Shown piece by piece: positions 48,313 to 55,675 of a stretch of 55,675 nt of DNA. Every line of letters begins with the position of its first letter. Within the stretch, counting starts at the first letter, position 1. The translations under genes and the position numbers were made by a program. This DNA is from Ramicandelaber brevisporus (Eukaryota > Kickxellomycota > Ramicandelaberales > Ramicandelaberaceae): positions 3,953 through 59,627 of the forward strand of contig MU602702.1 of the NCBI GenBank assembly GCA_025201865.1, read 5' to 3'. The notes under the pieces were generated by a model. The model was not told the origin of the DNA, searched no databases, and saw only the letters and a program-made list of their open reading frames with translations.

Positions 48313-49221
48313 TTAAGCCTCAACGTGAGGATTGGCAAAGTCTGGTCCATCTGGGAACGAAAAGCCTTGAGGGAAGTGCTTGTTATAGACTGGCGAATCG
48401 GCATAAATGAGCTTAATCTGGTCCAGGTTGAATGTGCCGGCAACACCAGGGAGTTGGTAGATGCGACGCACCCAACGCGACGTCGCCGGATAATCTTTAA
48501 CCAGAGAGCGTTCGTGACCCTTGACCAGCGGCAAATAGACGGTGTCAAGGCGGGCAATCCACGGCAGAATGTTGATGTCCGCCTCTGTCAGCTTGTCGCC
48601 AACAATGTACTTGCTCTGGCTCAAGATGGCCTCCAGCTTGTCAAGGCCAGCATAGAGCTTCTCGGCGGCAGCATTCTTAACCTCCTCGGACTCACCAAAC
48701 GCAGATCCGTAGATGGAGCGGATGATATTCTCGCTCAGCCAAGTGCTTGTCTGGTCAATCTCGGCACGAAGATGCTCTGGATACAGATCGACATCGCGCT
48801 TCTCGGCCGGCAGCAATGGGTTGAACTCGGTATTGAGGAAGCGCACAATCTGAGCCGACTCGTTGTTCACGGCGGTGTGGAGCTTCTTGTCCCAGAACAA
48901 TGGCACGGTGAACCGACCAGAGTAATTTGGCTCAGCCTTGAAATACAGCTCGCGGATGTATTTGGCGCCGTAGATCGGATCAACAGTGCTGCCGAAGCGC
49001 TCTTCGCTAGCATCGGCCGGGAACTTCCAGCCGTTTGGAGTCCAGGCATGGTCAACATACGCCGTGTCGATGACGCCGTCGAGGCCCTTGATGACGCGAG
49101 CCAGAAGAGCGCGGTGCGCGAATGGACAGCCGCCGGTGACGTACAGGATGTAGCGACCGGCCTCTGGAGCGAAGCGCGAGCCAGAGTTCTTGTTGACAGT
49201 GTAATTGAACGAAGTAGTCAT
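48313..49221 (-). CDS. Xi-class glutathione transferase (ECM4/GTO, glutathionyl-hydroquinone reductase)
   Basis: 302 residues from ATG 49221. The N-terminal thioredoxin-fold half has GCPFAHR with catalytic Cys32 (most family members have CPWAHR, so Trp is Phe here). It then has TVPLFWDKKLHTAVNNESAQIVRFLN, the glutathione-binding region. The helical C-terminal half includes SKYIVGDKLTEADINILPWIARLDTVY, the family hallmark. The enzyme reduces glutathionyl-hydroquinones and related conjugates, in the cytosol or peroxisomes. Length is normal (about 300-370). Its promoter is shared divergently with an ORP gene over 756 bp, and its sense leader is CT-rich. Confidence 0.94.
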   Translation of the reverse strand: MTTSFNYTVNKNSGSRFAPEAGRYILYVTGGCPFAHRALLARVIKGLDGVIDTAYVDHAWTPNGWKFPADASEERFGSTVDPIYGAKYIRELYFKAEPNYSGRFTVPLFWDKKLHTAVNNESAQIVRFLNTEFNPLLPAEKRDVDLYPEHLRAEIDQTSTWLSENIIRSIYGSAFGESEEVKNAAAEKLYAGLDKLEAILSQSKYIVGDKLTEADINILPWIARLDTVYLPLVKGHERSLVKDYPATSRWVRRIYQLPGVAGTFNLDQIKLIYADSPVYNKHFPQGFSFPDGPDFANPHVEA

Positions 49222-49977
49222 GAGCAAGAAAAGGATAGGCGCGTGAGAGAGAGCAGAGCACAAGAGAGCAGAGCACGTGTGTGTGAGAGAGAAAGAGAGC
49301 GTGGTTATTGGTTTGTCAGGTTGTGGAGACAGGTGTCGAAGTGCGGAGTGAATCATACCGGCGTTATATACACTGTCGCACATAGGCCGCATATAAGGCG
49401 CAACATGCGGGCCATTAATAATACAATGTCGACATGCGGTACTATTACAAAGCGCGTTTCGTGTTGTTTACTAAACGAACGCTCCTTTAAAAAAAAAGCT
49501 AACTTTCGAGGAGTGGCACTCATTAATAAACCCTTGCTCGGCCCGGTCCTCCGCACTCGCTGATTTCATTCAACCCAATCCATTGTGTGCACAGATCACA
49601 GCGATTGGCCAGAAGCTTCAGCCCAGAGAGAATGAGAGAGTGAGTGAAGGTCGATTTTCACGCCCCGCCTATCGTGGGCCGAACTGGCCACGCTTTGGCA
49701 ACGTAGGAGGAAGTCTGCTCATCGCTTGCCTCTCCCGCTTCCCTCCCTCCCCCCTTTTGGTTGTTGCTACTCCACACTAGCACTATCACTATCACCAATA
49801 CTAGAATCTGCTATCATCGCGAGGCAGCTTCTTTCCTCCCGCTCTTCGACTCATCTTCAGTCTTCCATACCTATCGCCATCCTTGCGACAGTCCAGTTAG
49901 TTCGTTAGTTCGTTTGTTCGTTAGTTCGTTTGTTCGTTTGTTCGTTCGCTAGTTGGTCAGTTAGTTAGTTTGTAGCG
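49222..49977. promoter_or_regulatory. Divergent region, GST (-) and ORP (+)
   Basis: 756 bp between outward-facing starts. Next to GST lies a GAGA/GTGT block (49245-49305), CT-rich in the GST sense. The middle (49370-49560) has an A-run and TTAATAAA-like sequence with no gene. A CT-rich stretch at 49730-49760 precedes the tetranucleotide repeat of the ORP leader (49895-49972). Confidence 0.45.
49895..49972 (+). repeat. GTTN tetranucleotide repeat in ORP leader
   Basis: A tandem array of GTTA, GTTC and GTTT units in an alternating pattern (GTTAGTTC, GTTTGTTC) ends a few bases before the ORP start codon at 49978, so it probably lies within the 5' UTR. Confidence 0.85.
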
Positions 49978-51675
49978 ATGTTCTCGTCCACCGCCAGTCA
50001 GAATCAGGCCACGAGTGCCACGGGAACTGTCGAGGCGGCAGAGTCTGTGCATGTCGACAGCGAGCAGGGCCGCTTCGGCGCCGTCCTCGGTCTGCTCAAG
50101 AAGCTGGTCGGCGTGAAGGATATCTTCAACATGCGTCTGTCGCTACCAGCCAACCTGCTTGACCCAATTCCCAATCTTGAGTACTGGACGTATTTTGACC
50201 GGCCGGAGATGTTTGTAGCTATTCCGGATGCTGGCGACGATGCAGAGCGCATGATTGCAGTGCTGCGGTGGTGGCTCTCAAAGGATCTTCGATATGCGGG
50301 CGAGTACAAACTGGTGAAGCCATACAACTCAGTTCTTGGTGAACAGTTCTTTTGCCATTGGGACATTGACAGCGCAACTGGCCAGGTTGATATTGCCAGC
50401 ATGCCGCCCGCTCCATTCTACGTTCCAAGAACCGATGGCTCTTCAGATGCGGAAATGTACAAGGCCATTGAGGGTACTGTGGCGGCCCATCGCGCCAAGA
50501 CCGAGCCAGTTAAACATAGCGCATTCGCCCGTCTGCTTCCTGGCCACCACCATCAACAACCACCACTACCGTCGTCGTCATCATCAGCCGCGACGGCAAC
50601 AGCATCATCGTCCGGAAACAGCGCCATGAGTACAGTTTCCGTCACTCCTTCGTCGGTTTCCTCCATTGATGGTGCTCGCTCGACGGCTTCAACCGGCACT
50701 CTGGTGGGCAGCGTAAACCCTGGCCAGACCGCGCTTGAAGAGTCTCACCGCGACAGCAAGCTTCTGCTGGCTGGTAACGATGCTTTCAGGCTCGAATTCA
50801 TCAATGAGCAGATTTCACATCATCCGCCGGTCTCTGCGTTCTTGGCGCGCTGTCCAGCCAAAGGTATCGAATGCCGTGGCATTGACCAGATGAGCGCCAA
50901 GTTCACGGGCACATCGATCAAGGTGGTTCCAGGAGAGTACGCCAAGGGTGTGTTTGTGACCATTGCACAGGCAGACGGCACCTCCGAAGAGTATATCATC
51001 TCGCACCCGGTCGGCCACATCACCGGCTTCCTCAAAGGCTCGCTTACGACGCAGATCACTGAGCAATCAACCATCATCTGTGCCCGCACCGGAATGGCTG
51101 CCATTATTGAGTACAAGGAAGAACGACTGTTTTCTTTGAGCAACCGATACCAGATTGAGGCCAAGGTCTTCAGCTTTGACGCCAGCAATCCGACCAAGAC
51201 TGCTGCATTGGCCGCTGCTCTGCCATCAATGAAAATCAAGGATGCTCCAGCTCCAGGCTCCAGCAACAACGCCAGCTTGCCGACTGTTACTGCGACTGTG
51301 GCGACTCTGCGTGGATCATGGCGCTCCGAAGTATTCGTGACGCGACACATCCAAACCAGCAGCGAAGTGCGTCCAGGAGTCGAGCAGCTGCTCATTAACA
51401 TCAAGGACCTGACGCTGGTGCCCAAGCATGTCAAGTCGCTCGATGAACAAGGCCCAACGGAATCGCGCCGCATCTGGAGAAGCGTCACCGACCACATCAA
51501 TGCAAAGGAGTTCAGTCAGGCAACCAAGGCGAAGCGCGAAATCGAGGATAGACAGCGCCAGAAAACTGCTGAGCTCAAGGCAAGCGGCAAGGAGCATGTC
51601 CCGGCAATCTTTGAGTTTATCAACAACGACTACGCACGGCCGCAGCTCAAGGCGGATGCCCACTTAAACCTCTAA
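49978..51675 (+). CDS. Oxysterol-binding protein-related protein (ORD only)
   Basis: 565 residues starting at ATG 49978, without PH or ankyrin domains, so a short ORP. The lipid-binding domain shows FNMRLSLPANLLDPIPNLEY, KPYNSVLGEQFFCHWD and the signature EQISHHPPVSAF (Glu277 onward), whose His pair contacts the PI4P head group. Later come the GSLTTQ and EYKEE motifs, and a basic C-terminal helix (KAKREIEDRQRQK) followed by PAIFEF. ORPs exchange sterol or phosphatidylserine for PI4P at membrane contacts. A Ser/Ala/His-rich insert at about 185-245 interrupts the fold before the signature. Which yeast Osh it matches is not settled. The next gene starts only 38 bp after its stop. Confidence 0.92.
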   Translation: MFSSTASQNQATSATGTVEAAESVHVDSEQGRFGAVLGLLKKLVGVKDIFNMRLSLPANLLDPIPNLEYWTYFDRPEMFVAIPDAGDDAERMIAVLRWWLSKDLRYAGEYKLVKPYNSVLGEQFFCHWDIDSATGQVDIASMPPAPFYVPRTDGSSDAEMYKAIEGTVAAHRAKTEPVKHSAFARLLPGHHHQQPPLPSSSSSAATATASSSGNSAMSTVSVTPSSVSSIDGARSTASTGTLVGSVNPGQTALEESHRDSKLLLAGNDAFRLEFINEQISHHPPVSAFLARCPAKGIECRGIDQMSAKFTGTSIKVVPGEYAKGVFVTIAQADGTSEEYIISHPVGHITGFLKGSLTTQITEQSTIICARTGMAAIIEYKEERLFSLSNRYQIEAKVFSFDASNPTKTAALAAALPSMKIKDAPAPGSSNNASLPTVTATVATLRGSWRSEVFVTRHIQTSSEVRPGVEQLLINIKDLTLVPKHVKSLDEQGPTESRRIWRSVTDHINAKEFSQATKAKREIEDRQRQKTAELKASGKEHVPAIFEFINNDYARPQLKADAHLNL

Positions 51676-51713
51676 TCAACCATCTCCATATCTATTTTCA
51701 TAATATAGTTATC

Positions 51714-52952
51714 ATGTTTAGAAGTGCTCGCCGTACTACTTCTACTGCCACAACTACAGCTACTCCACACGCTGGCGTTCCTGTACGGCAGTTAGCACAG
51801 AGCACTCGTCGGCGCGTCCGATACGACGCAGCTGCGGCGAGCGCTCGGTGTGTTGACGTCGACCGAAGCGAGGCGCGATTTCTACTTGCTGGCCACGCAG
51901 ATGGGTCAATCCGCATACACGCTCTCGAGACAACAACGACGACGGCACAGGGAGAACGACTGCTTGGCACAGATGAGTTCTTTGAGGAAACAATCGAGTG
52001 CGTTGCCTCGTCGTTGTCATCAGCATCGACTGGTAGCGGCCACAGAGGAGTGGTATCCGCAGTGAGCTGGTATCCGGCTGACACAGGCATGTTTGTTACA
52101 TCATCGTTTGATAAGACTGTGCGCGTTTGGGATACGAACCGAATGGAGGCCGTTCTCGACTTTCGATTAGGCACGATGGTTCACGACTGCGCTCTTTCTC
52201 CATCGGCTGCTCATCAACAATCGTCTCCATTTGGCTCATTGATTGCAACGGCGACGGGTGGTGGACGCGACGTTGTGAGGCTATGTGATATGGATTCCGG
52301 AGCATCTGTGCTTTCACTGAGCGGTGGCCATCGTGGAGGAACGCTTTCGGTCAAATGGCACCCGCACGATCAGTATGTACTGGTGTCTGGAGGTGCAAAC
52401 GATGGCAGGATATGCATCTGGGACGTTCGGCAGACTGGAGCAAAAGCACTAGTCACAACTCTCTGCCATACAGAAGGCGCAGGAGTCAACGGTCTCGCGT
52501 TCTCGAATGACGGCCTAGCGTTGGTATCGGCTGGTGGCAAGAGCAGTGGCCAGGATAGAAGGATATCGCTTGTCGCTTGGGATGCAATCAGCTGTGAACA
52601 AAGCTGGAGGACAGCGCTTCCGGATACAGTGGCCAATGCAGAGCAGACCATTCATCCCGTCGTGGTCCCATATTCTACTTCTTCTTCAAGGAGTGCTGAC
52701 CAGGCCATCGTCTATCCAGTAAATGACCAAACCGGACTTGGGTATCTGTCGGTGTTCTCGATGGAGCGTAGAGAGCAGATACATGCAATCCACTGTGCCA
52801 TGAGTAATCTAACCGGTGTATCGTGGCGACAGTGCACATCCGAGTTATATGCCTCATGCACAGATGGCTCGATTAGCGTTGTGGATGATTCAATGCACTG
52901 CACCTTTAAATCGAAAGACATCATGCCCGATGATGTAGTCGTTCACAAGTAA
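51714..52952 (+). CDS. ERCC8: CSA/ERCC8-like WD40 protein (Rad28), transcription-coupled repair
   Basis: 412 residues. The start at 51714 is supported by MFRSARRTT, which resembles the N-terminus of CSA proteins. WD repeats include WYPADTGMFVTSSFDKTVRV with WDTN, almost as in human CSA, and GRICIWDVRQ, a WDxR (DWD) box expected to dock on DDB1. CSA is the substrate receptor of a CRL4 ubiquitin ligase that acts with CSB at RNA polymerase II stalled on DNA damage. The C-terminal acidic tail of human CSA is absent. It sits 38 bp behind the ORP stop and 61 bp ahead of the NASP start; AATAAA at 52967 is the only evident poly(A) signal in the second gap. Confidence 0.88.
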   Translation: MFRSARRTTSTATTTATPHAGVPVRQLAQSTRRRVRYDAAAASARCVDVDRSEARFLLAGHADGSIRIHALETTTTTAQGERLLGTDEFFEETIECVASSLSSASTGSGHRGVVSAVSWYPADTGMFVTSSFDKTVRVWDTNRMEAVLDFRLGTMVHDCALSPSAAHQQSSPFGSLIATATGGGRDVVRLCDMDSGASVLSLSGGHRGGTLSVKWHPHDQYVLVSGGANDGRICIWDVRQTGAKALVTTLCHTEGAGVNGLAFSNDGLALVSAGGKSSGQDRRISLVAWDAISCEQSWRTALPDTVANAEQTIHPVVVPYSTSSSRSADQAIVYPVNDQTGLGYLSVFSMERREQIHAIHCAMSNLTGVSWRQCTSELYASCTDGSISVVDDSMHCTFKSKDIMPDDVVVHK

Positions 52953-53013
52953 ACAACATCAAGAATAATAAAAAAAAACAATAACAAACAAACACCAACA
53001 GCCTTTCTTCTTG

Positions 53014-54252
53014 ATGACAACACCGCTTGACTTGTTAGATCCATTTGCCAACCCGCTGCCTCAGGATCCAGCCCAGGCCACCAAGCTGCAGCAAGCTCGG
53101 AAGCACGTCGAGGCTGGCAATCGAGCGGTTGCCCTTCAACATCACGACCAGGCCATCGCCGAGCTTGGAAAGGCAGCAAAACTTTTGAGCGCAGTCTATG
53201 GAGAAACGTCGCCAAAGGTGGCTGATGTTCTGCTGTCGTATGGACGTGCATTGCTAGAGAGTGGTATCCGTCACAACAACTTGTTTGCCGAGGAGCAGAT
53301 GCAGGAAGCAAACAAACAGAAGACTAAAGGCAATGCGAAGGATGACGGTGAAGCACCAGCTGCAAGCGCGAATGATGCGGCAGTAGCTGCTGCTTCTGCC
53401 GTTGCTGCCACCAAACGCACGGATTTGCTTGAGAAGGCATCGACAAAGTTTATGTTCAGCGGAGATGCGGATGATGATGAAGAAGAAGGAGAAGATGATG
53501 ATGACGGTGATGACGATGGCAATGATGACGGTGATAAAGATGAAGAGCAGAATCCAGCAAAGATCTCGGCTCATGCGCTCGCGGCAGATGACGACTTGGC
53601 GGCCGCATGGGAGGTATTGGAGGTCGCCCGATTGATTTACTCGCAAATTCCAGGCAACACTCCCGAGGTTATGCTGCGGTCCGCTGATGTATTGTCATTA
53701 TTGAGCGAGACTTCGCTGGAGTCGGGCAATGCCAAAGAGGCCATTCAAGACGCGTACAAGGCACTGCTGATTGTCAAGGAGTACGGCAAATCCGAGAAGG
53801 ATGAGGGACGCCTGGCTGAGGCGCATTACAAGCTCGCTGTGGTTCTGGAGAATTGCGGCAAGTCTGACCAAGCCATCGCCCAAGCCCAAGAGGCCATCAA
53901 TGTACTCACTCGCCGCCTCGAGCGCCAGCAGGAGAGAAAGGAAGAGGAAGCATCCGAGACCACTGCACTCATTGAGGAGGTCAAGAGCAAGATTGCTGAT
54001 TGGAAGCTGCCAACATTGTCGAAGAAGCTGTTCGATGCCATTGCGGCCGACAACAGCTCCACATTCACGGCATCTTCTGCCAAGTCGAACGGTGACAAGC
54101 CAGCTCAGGTGAATGATCTCACTTCTCTTGTGCGTTCTTCCAAAAGACAGCGAGACACTGCTGTCTCAGCAGCAACTGACACTGCAGCTGCCACATCCAA
54201 TATGGAGACCAAGCGGGCTCGCGTTGAAGATGCTTCTGATATCGAAGATTAA
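53014..54252 (+). CDS. NASP/Sim3/Hif1-like histone chaperone
   Basis: 412 residues from ATG 53014 (the codon before is TTG). A first TPR-like unit at about 20-80 (HHDQAIAELGKAAKLLSAVYG) is followed by an Ala-rich linker, an Asp/Glu run (about 150-180), and the SHNi-TPR part at about 190-300 (AWEVLEVARLIYSQI, AHYKLAVVLENCGKSDQAI). A helical segment and a C-terminal basic patch (SSKRQRD and TKRARVED) look like a nuclear localisation signal. The TPR interrupted by an acidic stretch is characteristic of NASP family chaperones, which hold histone H3 (or the CENP-A variant) before deposition. Orthology within Sim3, Hif1 or NASP is not resolved. It is the third member of a tight head-to-tail array. 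Confidence 0.88.
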   Translation: MTTPLDLLDPFANPLPQDPAQATKLQQARKHVEAGNRAVALQHHDQAIAELGKAAKLLSAVYGETSPKVADVLLSYGRALLESGIRHNNLFAEEQMQEANKQKTKGNAKDDGEAPAASANDAAVAAASAVAATKRTDLLEKASTKFMFSGDADDDEEEGEDDDDGDDDGNDDGDKDEEQNPAKISAHALAADDDLAAAWEVLEVARLIYSQIPGNTPEVMLRSADVLSLLSETSLESGNAKEAIQDAYKALLIVKEYGKSEKDEGRLAEAHYKLAVVLENCGKSDQAIAQAQEAINVLTRRLERQQERKEEEASETTALIEEVKSKIADWKLPTLSKKLFDAIAADNSSTFTASSAKSNGDKPAQVNDLTSLVRSSKRQRDTAVSAATDTAAATSNMETKRARVEDASDIED

Positions 54253-54485
54253 GTGTAATTTGTGTTTGTTGCTGTTTTTGCTGTCACATATTTGTGTTGA
54301 AGAGCTTAAATTAAAAGCGATTGTTAAATAAAAATTAGAGTGAATTAGTGAAATGAAGTGAATTAAGTAAACATGAGGCAAGCGACAGTAAACGATACGG
54401 ATAATACAACTAAACAAAAAGTAAAAAAGGAAGTGGGAGTAAGAATGAGGATGAGGATGAGGATGAAAACGAAAAAATATGACTA
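54253..54485. other. Convergent 3' region, NASP-like and Myb genes
   Basis: 233 bp, A/T-rich, with AAATAAAAATT at about 54326-54336 as a poly(A) signal candidate for the plus gene. A GAGGAT repeat (about 54446-54464) follows. No gene is seen. Confidence 0.4.
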
Positions 54486-55619
54486 TCAGGAATAATTGGG
54501 AACAACCGCTGGATGCAAAGTACGGAGGGGGAACATGGATCGGTGAGGATAGTTGTACATCCGAGAGCTGTACATTTGAGGAGAGGTGTGGGTATAGTAA
54601 TTCTGTGGCGGTGAAGGCTGGTACATTAGAGGAGATGCCTGTGATAGCTGAGGGGATGGTGAAAATTGTGGCTGTTGTTGTGGTTGTTGTTGTTGCTGTT
54701 GATTGGTAGCAGCCGCGGTGCGATAAGGATGGCTGTTAAAAGTAGTACGCTGACGCTGCCACCGTTGGTACTCGGCCTGGCACTGGAGCCAGGTGCGACC
54801 AGAGTCAGACAGCTCTTTCGCAATGCGGTGCCAGCTGATGGTGCCATGTCTGTACACATCAGTCTCCACAAGGACAAACAGCCACTTGACCTCAGACTCC
54901 GTCCAGGGACGAATCTGTGAGATTTCAGAGCGCGCTGCGGAGCGGATGGACTGCTGGCTTGCGTACCGTGCTTGGCACTCGGCCGTCGAGCGTCCAGGCA
55001 AGTGCTTGATGATCTCGGCCCATCTCTTGCCATAGGTTGCCACGAGCTGGCTCAGACGCATGTCTTCGGCGCGAGTCCATGCACGCTGTGTGCGCGGCTC
55101 GGAGCGTGTCTTGGCTGGTGCCTTAATGCTGGGCAGCTTGCGAGGGATGGCTTCGTCGGAGGAGGCTGATGACAGAGTTAATTGCTCGGACTCTGGAGAG
55201 CCCTTGGAGGGGTCTGTGGTGTAGACAGGCGAGGGTGGAGCACCGCCCTTGTTGTTCAGCAGGCGATACCGCGAGAAGCATGAATTGGCGGTTCGTCCGC
55301 CAACAAGCTCGGAGACGCGACTCCAAGACTTGTTGCGCTGGACGGTCTTGGCTGCGTTCTCCATGTGCTGTCTGTTGGCCGCCTGCTGCTCTGGCGACAA
55401 GGGGGGAAAGTGCTTTTGCAGCTCGGGCGGAACGTCGTTGAGGCCCATTTCGAATACAATGCGATATGCCATTTTGAGGAGCTCATCGTCGGCTGGTGTC
55501 CAGGGTCTTGGAGGCGGACGGGCAACGCGAGCTCGTGGCTCACCGTCCGCAGGCAATGCTGCTGCTGCGGATGCTGATGCGGTACTTCCACGACGCTTTG
55601 GAGGCATGAACTTTACCAT
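54486..55619 (-). CDS. Three-repeat Myb/SANT-like DNA-binding protein
   Basis: 377 residues from ATG 55619; a second in-frame ATG at 55607 (MPPKRRG) is equally possible. Three Myb-like repeats are visible. The first (about 40-120) begins RPWTPADDELLKMAY, is stretched by an insert, and ends WSRVSELVGGRTANSCFSRY. The second (about 180-225) is RAWTRAEDMRLSQLV with RWAEIIKHLPGRSTAECQARY. The third (about 238-290) is RPWTESEVKWLFVLVETD with WHRIAKELSDSGRTWLQCQ. The C-terminus is Gln/Pro/Tyr-rich with a Gln run near 305, probably disordered. Likely a nuclear sequence-specific DNA-binding protein; the target is unknown. It converges with the NASP-like gene. Confidence 0.85.
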   Translation of the reverse strand: MVKFMPPKRRGSTASASAAAALPADGEPRARVARPPPRPWTPADDELLKMAYRIVFEMGLNDVPPELQKHFPPLSPEQQAANRQHMENAAKTVQRNKSWSRVSELVGGRTANSCFSRYRLLNNKGGAPPSPVYTTDPSKGSPESEQLTLSSASSDEAIPRKLPSIKAPAKTRSEPRTQRAWTRAEDMRLSQLVATYGKRWAEIIKHLPGRSTAECQARYASQQSIRSAARSEISQIRPWTESEVKWLFVLVETDVYRHGTISWHRIAKELSDSGRTWLQCQAEYQRWQRQRTTFNSHPYRTAAATNQQQQQQPQQQPQFSPSPQLSQASPLMYQPSPPQNYYTHTSPQMYSSRMYNYPHRSMFPLRTLHPAVVPNYS

Positions 55620-55675
55620 TAACTCGGCGGCAGAGGCGAGGAAGGTGGTAGTAGTAGTGGTGGTGGTGGTGGTGG
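55620..55675. repeat. GTA/GTG trinucleotide repeat at window end
   Basis: The last 30 or so bases are GTAGTAGTAGTGGTGGTGG-type repeat, lying upstream of the Myb gene (on minus, a CCA/CTA leader). The array runs off the window, so its length is unknown. Confidence 0.7.

Noticed and set aside
48325-49563. 412-codon plus-strand frame spanning the whole GST gene
   Set aside because: It is antisense to a clearly conserved gene, has no recognisable family and is best explained by GC-biased third positions.
1-55675. Transposons, viral insertions or secondary-metabolite cluster
   Set aside because: No transposase, reverse transcriptase, integrase, terminal repeats or core biosynthetic enzyme (PKS, NRPS, terpene synthase) was seen. 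The velvet regulator alone is not evidence of a cluster.

Overview
This is a compact, gene-dense fungal nuclear segment with about 22 protein genes, one tRNA gene and no recognisable mobile element. Fungal origin is shown by a velvet-domain regulator, a GT15 (KRE2/KTR) mannosyltransferase, two GH81 endo-beta-1,3-glucanases, an Arp9-type remodeler subunit and a xi-class (ECM4/GTO) glutathione transferase. ATP-citrate lyase is a single chain, which argues against Ascomycota (two subunits there). Nearly all genes are uninterrupted, with one clear intron (HBS1). Homopolymeric Gln, Ser, Asn and Ala tracts are common. I infer an early-diverging, intron-poor lineage, possibly Kickxellomycotina-like, but the sequence alone cannot fix the taxon.

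Layout. 1-8 kb, minus strand: tRNA-His(GTG), MCT-type MFS transporter, a long double-SH3 proline-rich scaffold, ribosomal protein eL34 and a GT15 mannosyltransferase. 8.9-18.3 kb, plus strand: a long GH81 glucanase with a poly-cysteine N-terminus, a second secreted-type GH81 broken by a perfect 109-bp tandem duplication, and a long-chain acyl-CoA synthetase whose start region carries a perfect 89-bp tandem duplication. 18.4-21.0 kb, minus: a secreted low-complexity protein and SEC12. 21.3-37.4 kb, plus: SLH1/ASCC3 helicase, RNA 3'-phosphate cyclase, velvet regulator, class-3 lipase and a second secreted proline-rich protein. 37.4-46.3 kb, minus: ATP-citrate lyase, an ACBD5/Atg37-like tail-anchored acyl-CoA-binding protein and HBS1. 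46.5-55.6 kb: ARP9 (+), xi-class GST (-), then OSBP-like, CSA/ERCC8-like and NASP-like genes packed head-to-tail with gaps of 38 and 61 bp (+), and a three-repeat Myb protein (-).

Themes. Cell wall and secretion: two GH81, GT15, SEC12, two secreted proteins. Lipid metabolism: ACLY supplies cytosolic acetyl-CoA, ACSL activates fatty acids, and the ACBD5-like, ORP and lipase proteins bind, move or hydrolyse lipids. RNA and ribosome quality control: HBS1, SLH1, RTCA. Chromatin and DNA repair: ARP9, NASP, CSA, Myb, velvet. This looks like ordinary eukaryotic gene mixing, not a metabolic cluster.

Most notable: two perfect tandem duplications (109 and 89 bp) within 2 kb, one killing a GH81 frame and the other duplicating a start codon out of frame; the cysteine cluster on a GH81 enzyme; the very tight ORP-CSA-NASP array; and two recurring 5' leader styles (CAA-rich and pyrimidine-rich). 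No clear undescribed multi-gene system was found.
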